This document shows positions 43,437 through 51,816 of a stretch of 64,000 nt of DNA, piece by piece. The notes below the pieces were generated by a model, which was not told the DNA's origin, made no database searches, and was given only the letters and a program-made list of their open reading frames with translations. Where the stretch lies: contig JAGDZP010000021.1 in NCBI GenBank assembly GCA_049115735.1, positions 62,001 through 126,000 of the forward strand, written 5' to 3'. Positions within the stretch are counted from its first letter, which is position 1. Each line of letters starts with the position of its first letter. Origin of the DNA: CAXBNB01 sp049115735. GTDB lineage: Bacteria; Bacteroidota; Bacteroidia; Cytophagales; Cyclobacteriaceae. Made by a program: the position numbers and the translations under genes.

Positions 43437-44342
43437 TTAATTCTCAACGATGTTGTCAGAATCTGCTTTTTTGGGCTCCTGACCTCTAAGTACACTGTTG
43501 CCACCATAAAGAATGGATTGGTCATAGCTGATACCATCGCTCCAGTCACTTTCCTTCATTACTCCACTTTGCCCGTAGGCATCCAGTGCATTTTGATAGC
43601 AGGTCTTATGAATGTCTATTTCATCAATACCTCTTTCTTTCATAAGGTTTGCCGTCTTCGGAACTGATAATGGATCGCTCACGCCCCAGTCGGCAGAGCT
43701 GTCAACGATAATTTTGTTTGATCCGTATTGCCTTACCACTTCAACCATTCTCTCACTGCCCATTTTTGTTTTAGGATAAATGGTAAATGCAGCCCAAAAA
43801 CCTCGATCAAGGACACTTCTTACAGTTTCTTCATTGTTATGATCGATAACGACTAATGAAGGATCTACACCGTGCTCTTCCAGTACATCCATACTTTTGA
43901 TAGTTCCGTTCTTTTTATCTCGATGGGGTGTGTGTATCATGATCGGCATTTCTATTTCCTTAGCCAATTCTATCTGAGCCCTGAAGAATTTGTCTTCTGC
44001 CGCAGTTTGGTCGTCATATCCTATTTCACCGATTGCTACTACATTTTCCTTGGTCGCATATAGCGGAAGGAGTTCCATTACTTGCTCCGCCAAAGCTTCG
44101 TTATTGGCTTCTTTAGAATTTAGACCAATAGTACAATAGTGTTTGATGCCAAATTGTGAAGATCGGAATGGCTCCCATCCTACAATGCTGCTGAAGTAAT
44201 CTTTAAATGATCCGGCCTCAGTTCTGGGCTGTCCCAGCCAAAACGCAGGTTCGATAATGGCCACAATGCCGGCTTTTTGCATGGCTTCATAGTCGCTGGT
44301 GGTACGTGAAGTCATGTGAATATGTGGATCGATAAATTTCAT
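43437..44342 (-). CDS. eboB: EboB: TatD-like metal-dependent hydrolase
   Basis: 301 residues of the TatD/amidohydrolase superfamily. The N-terminal KFIDPHIHMTSRTT supplies the HxH metal site at His7 and His9; AIGEIGYDD gives Glu, IMIHTPHRDKKNG and VIDHNNEE give His residues, and IIVDSSADWGVSDP the Asp. The C-terminus ends with an unconserved acidic tail. No signal peptide. It follows eboA by 35 bp. The reaction catalysed in ebo clusters is not known. Confidence 0.92.
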   Translation of the reverse strand: MKFIDPHIHMTSRTTSDYEAMQKAGIVAIIEPAFWLGQPRTEAGSFKDYFSSIVGWEPFRSSQFGIKHYCTIGLNSKEANNEALAEQVMELLPLYATKENVVAIGEIGYDDQTAAEDKFFRAQIELAKEIEMPIMIHTPHRDKKNGTIKSMDVLEEHGVDPSLVVIDHNNEETVRSVLDRGFWAAFTIYPKTKMGSERMVEVVRQYGSNKIIVDSSADWGVSDPLSVPKTANLMKERGIDEIDIHKTCYQNALDAYGQSGVMKESDWSDGISYDQSILYGGNSVLRGQEPKKADSDNIVEN

Positions 44343-44377
44343 AGTATAGTTGATAAGATATATTTTATGTCAATTTT

Positions 44378-45223
44378 TTAATTTTGTGCATTTAACCAAA
44401 CTTCATGTCCGATATCATCCCATGATTTTTCGGATGGTGCTAAGCCTTTCTCGCTGAGCCAATTGGTTGCGTTTGTATTGCTACTTTCGGTGATTACTTT
44501 GATGGCAGCAGCTTTTGCCGTTTCTGTATCTGTAGCAATAACTTTTTTCAGATCCTCTAAAATTTCGTCGTTCATATAGCCTGATATCATTCGCCAGAGC
44601 TCAGGGTTGACTGCTCGACCTGCGGACCAACGCTCGTGCACATAGTCGTGCAGAATGTCTGCTAGTTTTTGATTTTTTCTGTTGTCTATGCCATAAATAT
44701 AAAAAATAGACCTTTCCATAAATATGGCCTTCAATGCCATTTGATTCCAGGCATCTTCGCTAAAGTAATTGAAAGCAAAGCCGTTGAAATGGGCAATAGA
44801 ATCAAAAACATCTATCATATTGGTACGGATGCCGTCCACTACACATGCGCTGAAGTCAGATGCATTGTCCAATAGCACAAGAGACTTGAATATGGCGACT
44901 TGCTCTCGCATATCTGCAGATGCCAGCAACTTTTCTATGATCTCTTTATTTTCTCCTGCGGGTAATTGCAAGAGCAAGGCAAGTCGACAGAACTGATCCA
45001 ATGTCCAGCAGGTCTGATCAAATGCTGGATCAACGCTCTTTATCTCACTTTCCAGTGCCTGGTCGATAGAGATTGGTGTTTTTGAGATCTTTTTACTGAT
45101 CATGCCAAAAGCCAGAAAAAAACCAGATATGGTTTGATGAGTATTCAACTTGCTTTCAAACCAGCTGGCAGCACTTTTATCTTCAATGCTGCTAATGCAA
45201 TAGGCTGAAATATTCGATTTCAA
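44378..45223 (-). CDS. eboA: EboA domain-containing protein
   Basis: 281 residues, the first gene of the ebo run. The start is TTG because the frame has no ATG between an upstream stop and the first conserved segment. The protein is helical and mostly soluble, with no membrane helix. Segments such as DQTCWTLDQFCRLALLLQLP, NMIDVFDSIAHFNGFAFNYF, WNQMALKAIFMERSIFYIYG and AGRAVNPELWRMISGYMND are typical of EboA. No catalytic motif is evident, and the molecular function is unknown. Confidence 0.9.
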   Translation of the reverse strand: MKSNISAYCISSIEDKSAASWFESKLNTHQTISGFFLAFGMISKKISKTPISIDQALESEIKSVDPAFDQTCWTLDQFCRLALLLQLPAGENKEIIEKLLASADMREQVAIFKSLVLLDNASDFSACVVDGIRTNMIDVFDSIAHFNGFAFNYFSEDAWNQMALKAIFMERSIFYIYGIDNRKNQKLADILHDYVHERWSAGRAVNPELWRMISGYMNDEILEDLKKVIATDTETAKAAAIKVITESSNTNATNWLSEKGLAPSEKSWDDIGHEVWLNAQN

Positions 45224-45377
45224 TGTGTATAGTTCTTAGTAGAAATTAGTTGATAACAGTGACTTTTCCTTTATAGGGAAGTGTTAACAAAAATATCAAT
45301 AAAATAGCTTGAAATCAGTGAAACGGCAATATTTCAAACAATAAAATTGAAACTTATGTATAAATAAGAGTCGGTTG

Positions 45378-45959
45378 CTACTCCCTGAGTTTTCCAGTGA
45401 AGACACTCGCCTTGGAATTATATGGGTTTCCTGATGCCCTCCTGAATGAAACAACCTGCCCAACATGCCAAATCGCATCGGCGATAGGCCCATTGATCAG
45501 GTTCCAAAATGGAAATTCTTTCGAAAACTTCATCTTATAATTTTCCAGGCTGCCAGGTTTGGCGTTTCTTAATATATCGCTGGATTCTTTAATGTTTTGT
45601 AAGGTCTGGGCTCTCAATTCCTCAAAGGTCATGGACGAATAATCTATTCTCTCGTTACTCTGCATTTTAATTGCATTGACCATGGTTGTCGTCAAACCCA
45701 AAATATGCTCTATAGTTTCACGACTGCTTCTCGCCATATCGCTTGGACGATATTCCAAATCCTTGGCCGTTAGTCCTTCTGTTGCCCAGTGATATCGAAA
45801 GCCAAGCCCGTCAACCATTCGCGCAGCTACAGTTTCAGCCGTGAACTTTTCAGGGTAATCTGGAATTTGATGATATGGCAACTTGTCAGTCATTTCTTGG
45901 GCATTTGCGATAGTCATGCCGATCGTTAGCAGCGCAACCAAAAAGTATGTCTTTTTCAT
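45378..45959 (-). CDS. Exported DinB-like protein
   Basis: 193 residues, with a signal peptide at 1-20 (ending IANAQ). The mature part is a four-helix DinB/YfiT-like domain, with a metal-binding His triad suggested by GFRYHWATEGL, RETIEHILGL and IWHVGQVVSFRR. Such proteins are putative metal-dependent thiol transferases or hydrolases; an exported form is less common. It lies 155 bp upstream of eboA on the same strand, so it might be read through into the ebo genes, but nothing shows a shared function. Confidence 0.85.
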   Translation of the reverse strand: MKKTYFLVALLTIGMTIANAQEMTDKLPYHQIPDYPEKFTAETVAARMVDGLGFRYHWATEGLTAKDLEYRPSDMARSSRETIEHILGLTTTMVNAIKMQSNERIDYSSMTFEELRAQTLQNIKESSDILRNAKPGSLENYKMKFSKEFPFWNLINGPIADAIWHVGQVVSFRRASGNPYNSKASVFTGKLRE

Positions 45960-46033
45960 AAATAGAAGTTGATTGTATAAAGCACTAACTACGCAGAACT
46001 ATGCTGCAGGTTTATGGGATCATTAAGACACCA

Positions 46034-47146
46034 TCAAATCTCCACTCTTTTGCCTCCATTGGCAATGGACTTGTACATCGCTTCCACGATTTTCATATCT
46101 TTTAGACCTAATTCAGCAGGAACAATAGGTTGAGTATCCTCCATAACATTTTTTGCAAAAGCGTCCATTTGTAAGGCTTGTTCCCTTACCTGAGGAAATC
46201 CCATGGGCTCGCCATTTATATGTCCTTTTAGTCCGCCATAACCAAAGGCTGGGCCCACACCATATTTTCCTTCTGAGGCGACTACCAGGTATTCATTGGT
46301 TCGCAGGTTATAGCTGGTTGTGGAATTGGCTACCGCACCACCTGGAAACTCCAACTGCCAGGTCACAGTTTCATCCACTTCCTTAAACTTCACAGGATCA
46401 GTTTTAAATTCCTGTGCAGAAATAGCAATTGGCTCCTCGCCAGTGGCCATCCTGGCTGCCTGGATACAATAAACACCCACATCCATAACTGCTCCTCCAC
46501 CAGCCAGGTCTTTTTTAAGCCTCCATTGTTTTGGGTCACCAATTGTAAAACCAAACTCTGCCTGTACATAGCGCACATCACCAAATTCCTTGTTTTTGGT
46601 CAGTTCCATCACTTTCTTATTGTGAGGTTCATAGTGCAATCTATATCCTACAGACAGCTTGACTTTATTTTTATTACAAGCGTCAATCATTTGCTGGCAT
46701 TCTTCAACGGAAACGGCCATAGGCTTTTCGCATAGCATGTGTTTCCCTGCATTTGCACCCCGGATGGTATATTCAGCATGCATAGAGTTTGGGAGTACTA
46801 CGTAAATGATATCAATGTCTTTGTTGTTTTTGATGTCGTCATAGTTGTCGTAGTTGTACACATTCTCTTTTGGAATGTTGTATTTTTTCATCCACTCCTC
46901 TTCTTTAGATTTTGTACCTGTCACGATTCCGGCCAGATAGCAGTTTTGGGTTTCCAGCAGGGCAGGAGCCAACTGACCGCCAGCATAATTGCCCAGGCCA
47001 ACCAGGGCTACCCCGAGTTTTTTCTTTCCGGCAATGGAGCTGCAAGCCATATCAGGCATCATGGATAGACCTAATGCAGTGGCACCCAGGCCGAGGGATG
47101 ATTTTTTAATAAATAGTCTTCTGTCAAGTGGATTTAGTGATTTCAT
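46034..47146 (-). CDS. Tat-exported Gfo/Idh/MocA-family oxidoreductase
   Basis: 370 residues. The N-terminus has LDRRLFIKKSSLGLGATALG, a Tat signal, followed by DMAC with Cys35 as a possible lipid attachment site. The Rossmann motif is LGVALVGLGNYAGGQ and the catalytic motif is HMLCEKPMAVSVEE. The C-terminal domain includes GGGAVMDVGVYCIQAARMATG, as in glucose-fructose oxidoreductase. Such enzymes export with tightly bound NADP, and Bacteroidota homologues include periplasmic glycoside 3-dehydrogenases. Same strand and upstream of the DinB-like gene (74-bp gap). Confidence 0.9.
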   Translation of the reverse strand: MKSLNPLDRRLFIKKSSLGLGATALGLSMMPDMACSSIAGKKKLGVALVGLGNYAGGQLAPALLETQNCYLAGIVTGTKSKEEEWMKKYNIPKENVYNYDNYDDIKNNKDIDIIYVVLPNSMHAEYTIRGANAGKHMLCEKPMAVSVEECQQMIDACNKNKVKLSVGYRLHYEPHNKKVMELTKNKEFGDVRYVQAEFGFTIGDPKQWRLKKDLAGGGAVMDVGVYCIQAARMATGEEPIAISAQEFKTDPVKFKEVDETVTWQLEFPGGAVANSTTSYNLRTNEYLVVASEGKYGVGPAFGYGGLKGHINGEPMGFPQVREQALQMDAFAKNVMEDTQPIVPAELGLKDMKIVEAMYKSIANGGKRVEI

Positions 47147-47275
47147 ATTAGAATAGTTTATTGGACATCATTAAAGATAGGTTATTTGGTTGAATTGATT
47201 TTGAAGAGATCACGCTATCTTGTTCTTCACATTGCTTAAAGTGCTTATCTTTAATCCCACACAAATATTTTTAGC

Positions 47276-47932
47276 ATGAAAAATTTCCTTTTTATTCTTT
47301 TGGTAATCGCACTTTCCATACCAAATCTGTCTTCGGCACAAGACCCGATGAGGTTTAAGGATCAAGTAAAAGCATTGAAACAAATAGAACACAATTTCCC
47401 AGAAGGCGAAGAAGTGCTATTGTTTGTTGGTAGCTCTAGCATCAGGATGTGGAAGGATGTACAGAACTATTATCCGGGCAAAAACATCATCAACAACGGA
47501 TTTGGAGGATCACAAATGAGTGACTTGCTACATTTTTCAAGGGAATTGATATTCAGGCACTCGCCTGATAAAATATATATCTATGAGGGAGATAATGATT
47601 TGGCATCTAAAAAATCAGCCGCTCAGATTATGGCAAATACAAGGGAGTTAGTATCAAAAATGGAAGCACATAAGGAGGATGTGCAAATTGTTTTGATTGC
47701 AGCTAAGCCGAGCCTTTCGAGATGGTCAATTCGAAATAAGTATATTGAGCTAAACAAGGAGTTTAAAAAGTATTGTGACTCCAAAGACAACATGAATTTC
47801 GCCAACGTTTGGGATCCGATGCTGGGAAAGGATGGCACACCGATGAAAGATATTTTTATAGAGGATGGTCTGCACATGAATTCCAAAGGCTATGATATCT
47901 GGGCGGAGGTTTTGAGGGAGTATGTGGAGTGA
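47276..47932 (+). CDS. Exported SGNH/GDSL hydrolase
   Basis: 218 residues with a signal peptide at about 1-21. SGNH-family blocks: block I VLLFVGSSSIRMW with the catalytic Ser, block II INNGFGGSQMSD with the oxyanion Gly, block III YEGDNDL with the Asn, and block V EDGLHMNSKGYDIW with the Asp-x-x-His pair. These enzymes are esterases, often carbohydrate deacetylases in glycan-utilisation regions. The last 58 codons are copied at 50748-50921, including a 122-bp stretch of identity. Confidence 0.93.
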   Translation: MKNFLFILLVIALSIPNLSSAQDPMRFKDQVKALKQIEHNFPEGEEVLLFVGSSSIRMWKDVQNYYPGKNIINNGFGGSQMSDLLHFSRELIFRHSPDKIYIYEGDNDLASKKSAAQIMANTRELVSKMEAHKEDVQIVLIAAKPSLSRWSIRNKYIELNKEFKKYCDSKDNMNFANVWDPMLGKDGTPMKDIFIEDGLHMNSKGYDIWAEVLREYVE

Positions 47933-47961
47933 TTTAGCTGTTCAAACTTGGTTTTACAATA

Positions 47962-48063
47962 TCATCCATTGTTAGCTCCAAAAGTCATATACGCGAGTGA
48001 CATCACAAATGTAAAAACTATAAAAGCCTCGATCAGTCTTTTCTTGTTGTACTTGAAGAGCAT
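47962..48063 (-). CDS. Candidate small membrane protein, 33 aa
   Basis: An ATG-TGA minus-strand frame of 33 codons. Residues 1-10 are basic (MLFKYNKKRL), residues 11-29 form a hydrophobic helix (IEAFIVFTFVMSLAYMTFG), and the end is GANNG. Positive-inside layout suggests a single membrane span. It sits in the 278-bp gap after the SGNH gene. It may be a real small protein, the remnant of a larger one, or chance. Confidence 0.3.
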   Translation of the reverse strand: MLFKYNKKRLIEAFIVFTFVMSLAYMTFGANNG

Positions 48064-48210
48064 AAGAAACGCCTGAGTGTCTAACAATACAGAAGGTAAT
48101 TATCAAATTGTCAAGGGGTGTTTAGTAACGTAATATGCGCAGCAATAAGTTGTTTGCTATAAAAACATTTACCTTGACGACATGGTTGTCATTCTATACA
48201 AAGCCCCGCA

Positions 48211-48822
48211 ATGGAATTAGCATTTTCTTATCTTTTGCTTACTACTGCTGTAGTTTATTTACGAGCTAGAAAAAAGAGTTACAAAAAGTTACTCTGGTCA
48301 CTAATCAACATTATCGCCTGTATTCCTTCTATAGGATTTATGACCGTGCTTTTTTTTGGAAGAGCATTGGGAGGAATGGCAGGAGGTAAAACTCCTCCAG
48401 TTGAACATTCTCTGGGATATCAGGTCGCAGGGACTATTCTTTTCATTACGCCCTTTATTGTTTTCCGGTTCATGGAGATGGTGAGTAAAAAAAGACGAAT
48501 TAAAACAAGTTCGGAAAACGACCATACTAGTAAGACAACTAAAAATATCTCAGAACTAGCTTACGTCTCGATACTTCTGTCAGTATTAGGATATTTTGCA
48601 GCGGTTATTCTTGTGGAACTTTTCTTCGACATGTTTTTTCCAGAACCATATTTTTCAATAGTTCTAACATTAATAATTTTTGCACCAGCAATCTATATTG
48701 GTCATCTTGCTCTAAGGAAATCATCTTTGAATAAGAATAATGGACAAAAAAAAGCCATAATGGCGCTCGTTATTGGGTATGTGCTACTGATACATGAAAC
48801 GATCCAGATATTTTTTTATTAG
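48211..48822 (+). CDS. Polytopic membrane protein of unknown function
   Basis: 203 residues with six probable membrane helices (about 3-18, 29-53, 71-91, 114-140, 147-167, 182-202). A basic, Ser/Thr-rich loop at 93-110 (SKKRRIKTSSENDHTSKTTK) is likely cytoplasmic. No family is recognised. It is AT-rich compared with neighbours and lies between the SGNH gene and its truncated copy. Confidence 0.6.
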   Translation: MELAFSYLLLTTAVVYLRARKKSYKKLLWSLINIIACIPSIGFMTVLFFGRALGGMAGGKTPPVEHSLGYQVAGTILFITPFIVFRFMEMVSKKRRIKTSSENDHTSKTTKNISELAYVSILLSVLGYFAAVILVELFFDMFFPEPYFSIVLTLIIFAPAIYIGHLALRKSSLNKNNGQKKAIMALVIGYVLLIHETIQIFFY

Positions 48823-48880
48823 AAAGCAAAACCCTCCAATTACTCTCGTATTAAGGTCGAATGATGCTATAATAAATGGC

Positions 48881-50305
48881 TTAAAACAAAAGAAGTAACC
48901 AATTATAGACTGAGCTTATAATTGCAATAACAACCACAACAATTAAAAGAAGAATTTTTCCCCTTGAATACGAATACCGTGGATTATTTAAAAAATCTTC
49001 CGTGTCTTTTGGTGGATTGAAAAGTTTAGTGGTGTCACTTTTTGTAAGCGCATAGATAAGTATCGGTACACCTCCGCTTGCAATTGTTGCAACAATTGTT
49101 AACTCAAAGAATAGAGGTACTGCCATGACGAACATCATGATAAATCCATATGCGATAAATGAAACAACTATCATCGCAATTGAAAAAAGACACCCTCTTT
49201 TTCTGAGTTTCCAGGCAACAATAAGGTTAAGCAAAAATACTAGTATGAGCTGTGCGGTTATTAAAAATTCTGAAGAGGAGCGTGAGCGAAGTGTTTCTGG
49301 AGTAAGTTGGGTATCAAGGGCATTGCCTCGATACACTTGATTAGTATCTTTTGCCAGACTATTAGATGTGTAGCCTTCTTCTTTGTTTCCAACCCAATTA
49401 ACTTCGAAAGACTCATAATCTACACCCTCCATTTTTTCACCAAGATAAAAATATGACTGGTCGTCTCGTGTCAAATGGCCACTGACGTGTTCGAACGTCT
49501 CGGGGTTCGCTGATTCAATGATCTGATCTTGCCAATAGGCAAAAGTTGTATCCTTCGCGAACCGGTTGAGAGAATTGGTTGATTCGATTTCGATCACAGA
49601 AAATGATTGTGGATCAGCACCAACGAGTTCCTTAAGGTCAGAAGATATTTTAAAATCATTTTCGTTCGGATAATTGTAAATCGTTTCAAAATCATACCAG
49701 CCAAAAAAAACTTGTTGATCTGTTTTTGAGTAACCCATCCCTATAACCTCAAGAGAACCCTCCTTTGAACTTAGAAAGGGTATGATGTCATAGTAATAAT
49801 AGTTGACATCTCGTGAGAAGTGATCTAAATAGACTTCAAATGTTTTGACATCTGCCCCGGGAATTGTTCTATGAGATTTAAAGACTTTGTTCTTATCTTT
49901 TGAGAACATTTCTGAAATAATTTCGAACGTCTCAGTATCAGCGTCTAGGATTATCTTCTTTGTATAATAAACATAATTTAGATCCTTTGCATAATTATGT
50001 GAAAGGGAAATAAATGTGTGAAGATCAGCCGGAGCAATAACTTCTCCTTTATGATATGCCCTGTTTTTATCAATTGCATACGTTTCGTGTTCGAGAACTT
50101 TAAATGATGCAGCATCCGCATTTGATAGAGTTCTCGATCCATTTTCTGAACGGTATTTAACTATGCGAACTTTTTCCCCCTCTCGATTTTGGCCCTTTTT
50201 TTCAATCGAATAACCGGGACCTTTGAGATAGCTGCACCCTTGCATAATGGTAAAAAGGACAACAAAAACGACAAATCTTGTAGAGTGCTTTTTTTCAGCT
50301 TTCAT
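48881..50305 (-). CDS. DKNYY-repeat lipoprotein with C-terminal membrane helices
   Basis: 474 residues with lipobox MQGC (Cys24). Residues about 60-330 carry repeats of the DKNYY family, each a turn of the form (K/R)D-x-N-x-(V/A)-Y followed by ADxxTFE: AIDKNRAYHKGEVI, AKDLNYVYYTKKIILDADTETFE, SKDKNKVFKSHRTIPGADVKTFE, SRDVNYYYYDI, AKDTTFAYWQDQIIESANPETFE. From about 350 there are four or so hydrophobic helices, which is unusual after a lipoprotein start. Function unknown; similar repeats occur in bacterial surface proteins. Confidence 0.8.
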   Translation of the reverse strand: MKAEKKHSTRFVVFVVLFTIMQGCSYLKGPGYSIEKKGQNREGEKVRIVKYRSENGSRTLSNADAASFKVLEHETYAIDKNRAYHKGEVIAPADLHTFISLSHNYAKDLNYVYYTKKIILDADTETFEIISEMFSKDKNKVFKSHRTIPGADVKTFEVYLDHFSRDVNYYYYDIIPFLSSKEGSLEVIGMGYSKTDQQVFFGWYDFETIYNYPNENDFKISSDLKELVGADPQSFSVIEIESTNSLNRFAKDTTFAYWQDQIIESANPETFEHVSGHLTRDDQSYFYLGEKMEGVDYESFEVNWVGNKEEGYTSNSLAKDTNQVYRGNALDTQLTPETLRSRSSSEFLITAQLILVFLLNLIVAWKLRKRGCLFSIAMIVVSFIAYGFIMMFVMAVPLFFELTIVATIASGGVPILIYALTKSDTTKLFNPPKDTEDFLNNPRYSYSRGKILLLIVVVVIAIISSVYNWLLLLF

Positions 50306-50635
50306 AATTATAGAGGTCTTATTTAGATGTGTCTTTTATAACCATCACGGATATGTAGTTCATAGATGTTTCCAAATGAAGTTTTGCTCATATGACCAAT
50401 GGTCTGTAAAAATCTGATGGTATATGCCTCGTGGACAAGGTTTATTTGACTGAGTGAGACTTAGACAAAATGTTCAAGTTGTTTAAAAGCATTGTGTGTT
50501 CGTTATTGATTTGTATAGTCAATCCTTTGGGTCTAGAAAATTACTCTATATTTATCAGAAGCAACCAAATAGCCGGTTTTATCTTTTGTTAGCACTAAAT
50601 TCTTCAGCAGAGTTATTTGACTATTTTTCCTAAAA
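50306..50635. other. Intergenic region, no convincing gene
   Basis: About 330 bp, AT-rich. It contains one 40-codon plus-strand frame (50470-50592, starting MFKLFKSIVCSLLICIV) that looks like a signal peptide but has no convincing continuation. It might be decayed 5' sequence of the truncated SGNH copy or chance. Confidence 0.4.
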
Positions 50636-50921
50636 GTAGGTTTCCAAAATAGAAGCACACAAAGACGGGGTAGAGATAATACTCATTGCTGCCAAGCCGA
50701 GCTTGAAAAGGTGGGCTGTACGAAATAAGTATTTAGAACTAAACAAAGAGTTTAAAAAGTATTGTGACTCCAAAGACAACATGAATTTCGCCAACGTTTG
50801 GGATCCGATGCTGGGAAAGGATGGCACACCGATGAAAGATATTTTTATAGAGGATGGTCTGCACATGAACTCTAAAGGTTATGACATCTGGGCGGAGGTT
50901 TTGAGGGAGTATGTGGAGTAA
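50636..50921 (+). pseudogene. Truncated SGNH hydrolase paralogue (3' fragment)
   Basis: The frame from about 50641 to the stop at 50921 reads VSKIEAHKDGVEIILIAAKP and on to REYVE, matching the last 92 residues of the hydrolase at 47276. It lacks the catalytic Ser and Asn blocks and any usable start with a signal peptide. The DNA match is moderate up to 50746, then 122 bp are identical (50748-50869 with 47759-47880), and the last 50 bp differ at only four synonymous sites. This is a broken tandem paralogue, probably partly homogenised with the intact gene by gene conversion. Confidence 0.85.
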
Positions 50922-51028
50922 ACCAAAATTTCCATTTATAATGAATTGAATATGGTTGATTTCTCTTCAGGCCATGCAACCATCTTTGCTCTTTTTACAT
51001 CTAGGCATTGAATCTAATTGAATTGAAC

Positions 51029-51811
51029 ATGTACTTTAAATATAGAAAAGCTCTTAGGCCATCCACGTTACTACTTTTTTCATTGCTTTACAGCATAATA
51101 TCATCGGCTCAGCCGACTACCGTTGAAGTGGGTCATTTTACAAAAGTAATTGTGAGTCCGCACATAGAACTGATTCTGGAAGAAGGGAACGAAGAAAAAG
51201 TGACCTTGGAAAATATGAAGGTGAATCGGAAGGAAGTAAATGTAAGGGTAATAGGCAATACTCTTCGAATCTATTTGGACCATGCAAAGACCTATACCAG
51301 GCAGCAAAAAAAGATTAAAGGTGGTAATAATTTTAATGAACCATATTACAGTGGCACACAATTAACCGCTCGGGTGAGTTATAAGGCTTTGAAGAAGTTA
51401 TCTATAAGAGGTGAAGAAAAGGCCACATGCGTAAGTGAAATTAAGAGAAAGAAATTCAGGCTTAAGGTCTTTGGAGAATCAGATGTAGAAATTGCTGCCT
51501 TGGAAGCTCAAAAAATGAAGACCTCACTTTTTGGTGAAAACAAGTTGAAAATTGAATCTGGTTCGGTGAAGAGTCACGTGTTAAAGGCTTATGGAGAAAA
51601 CAAAGTAAAAGCCAGAGGGTTGAAAACTATTCACACTAAAACAGGCTCTTATGGAGAAAATGAATACGTACTCAATGTTACCAATGAATTACAAGTTGCT
51701 GCCATGGGGGAATCTGAGATCTCCTATTATGGTGGCGCCAAATTGAAACGAGGTTTGGTGATAGGCGAGAATGATATTTATGAGTACATTCCGGTGGTGG
51801 TCAAAAACTAA
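51029..51811 (+). CDS. Exported GIN-domain (DUF2807) protein
   Basis: About 260 residues from the ATG at 51029 (a TTG lies 7 codons upstream). Signal peptide SLLYSIISSAQ at about 20-30. The mature protein has the DUF2807/GIN repeat pattern: VGHFTKVIVSPHIELILEEG, KKLSIRGEEKATCVSE, RLKVFGESDVEIAALEA, KTSLFGENKLKIESGS, LKAYGENKVKARG. The GE(N/S) turn repeats are regular. No lipobox, unlike the GIN lipoprotein at 33437. It is convergent with the TolC-type gene, whose stop is 5 bp away. Confidence 0.85.
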   Translation: MYFKYRKALRPSTLLLFSLLYSIISSAQPTTVEVGHFTKVIVSPHIELILEEGNEEKVTLENMKVNRKEVNVRVIGNTLRIYLDHAKTYTRQQKKIKGGNNFNEPYYSGTQLTARVSYKALKKLSIRGEEKATCVSEIKRKKFRLKVFGESDVEIAALEAQKMKTSLFGENKLKIESGSVKSHVLKAYGENKVKARGLKTIHTKTGSYGENEYVLNVTNELQVAAMGESEISYYGGAKLKRGLVIGENDIYEYIPVVVKN

Positions 51812-51816
51812 ATTTG

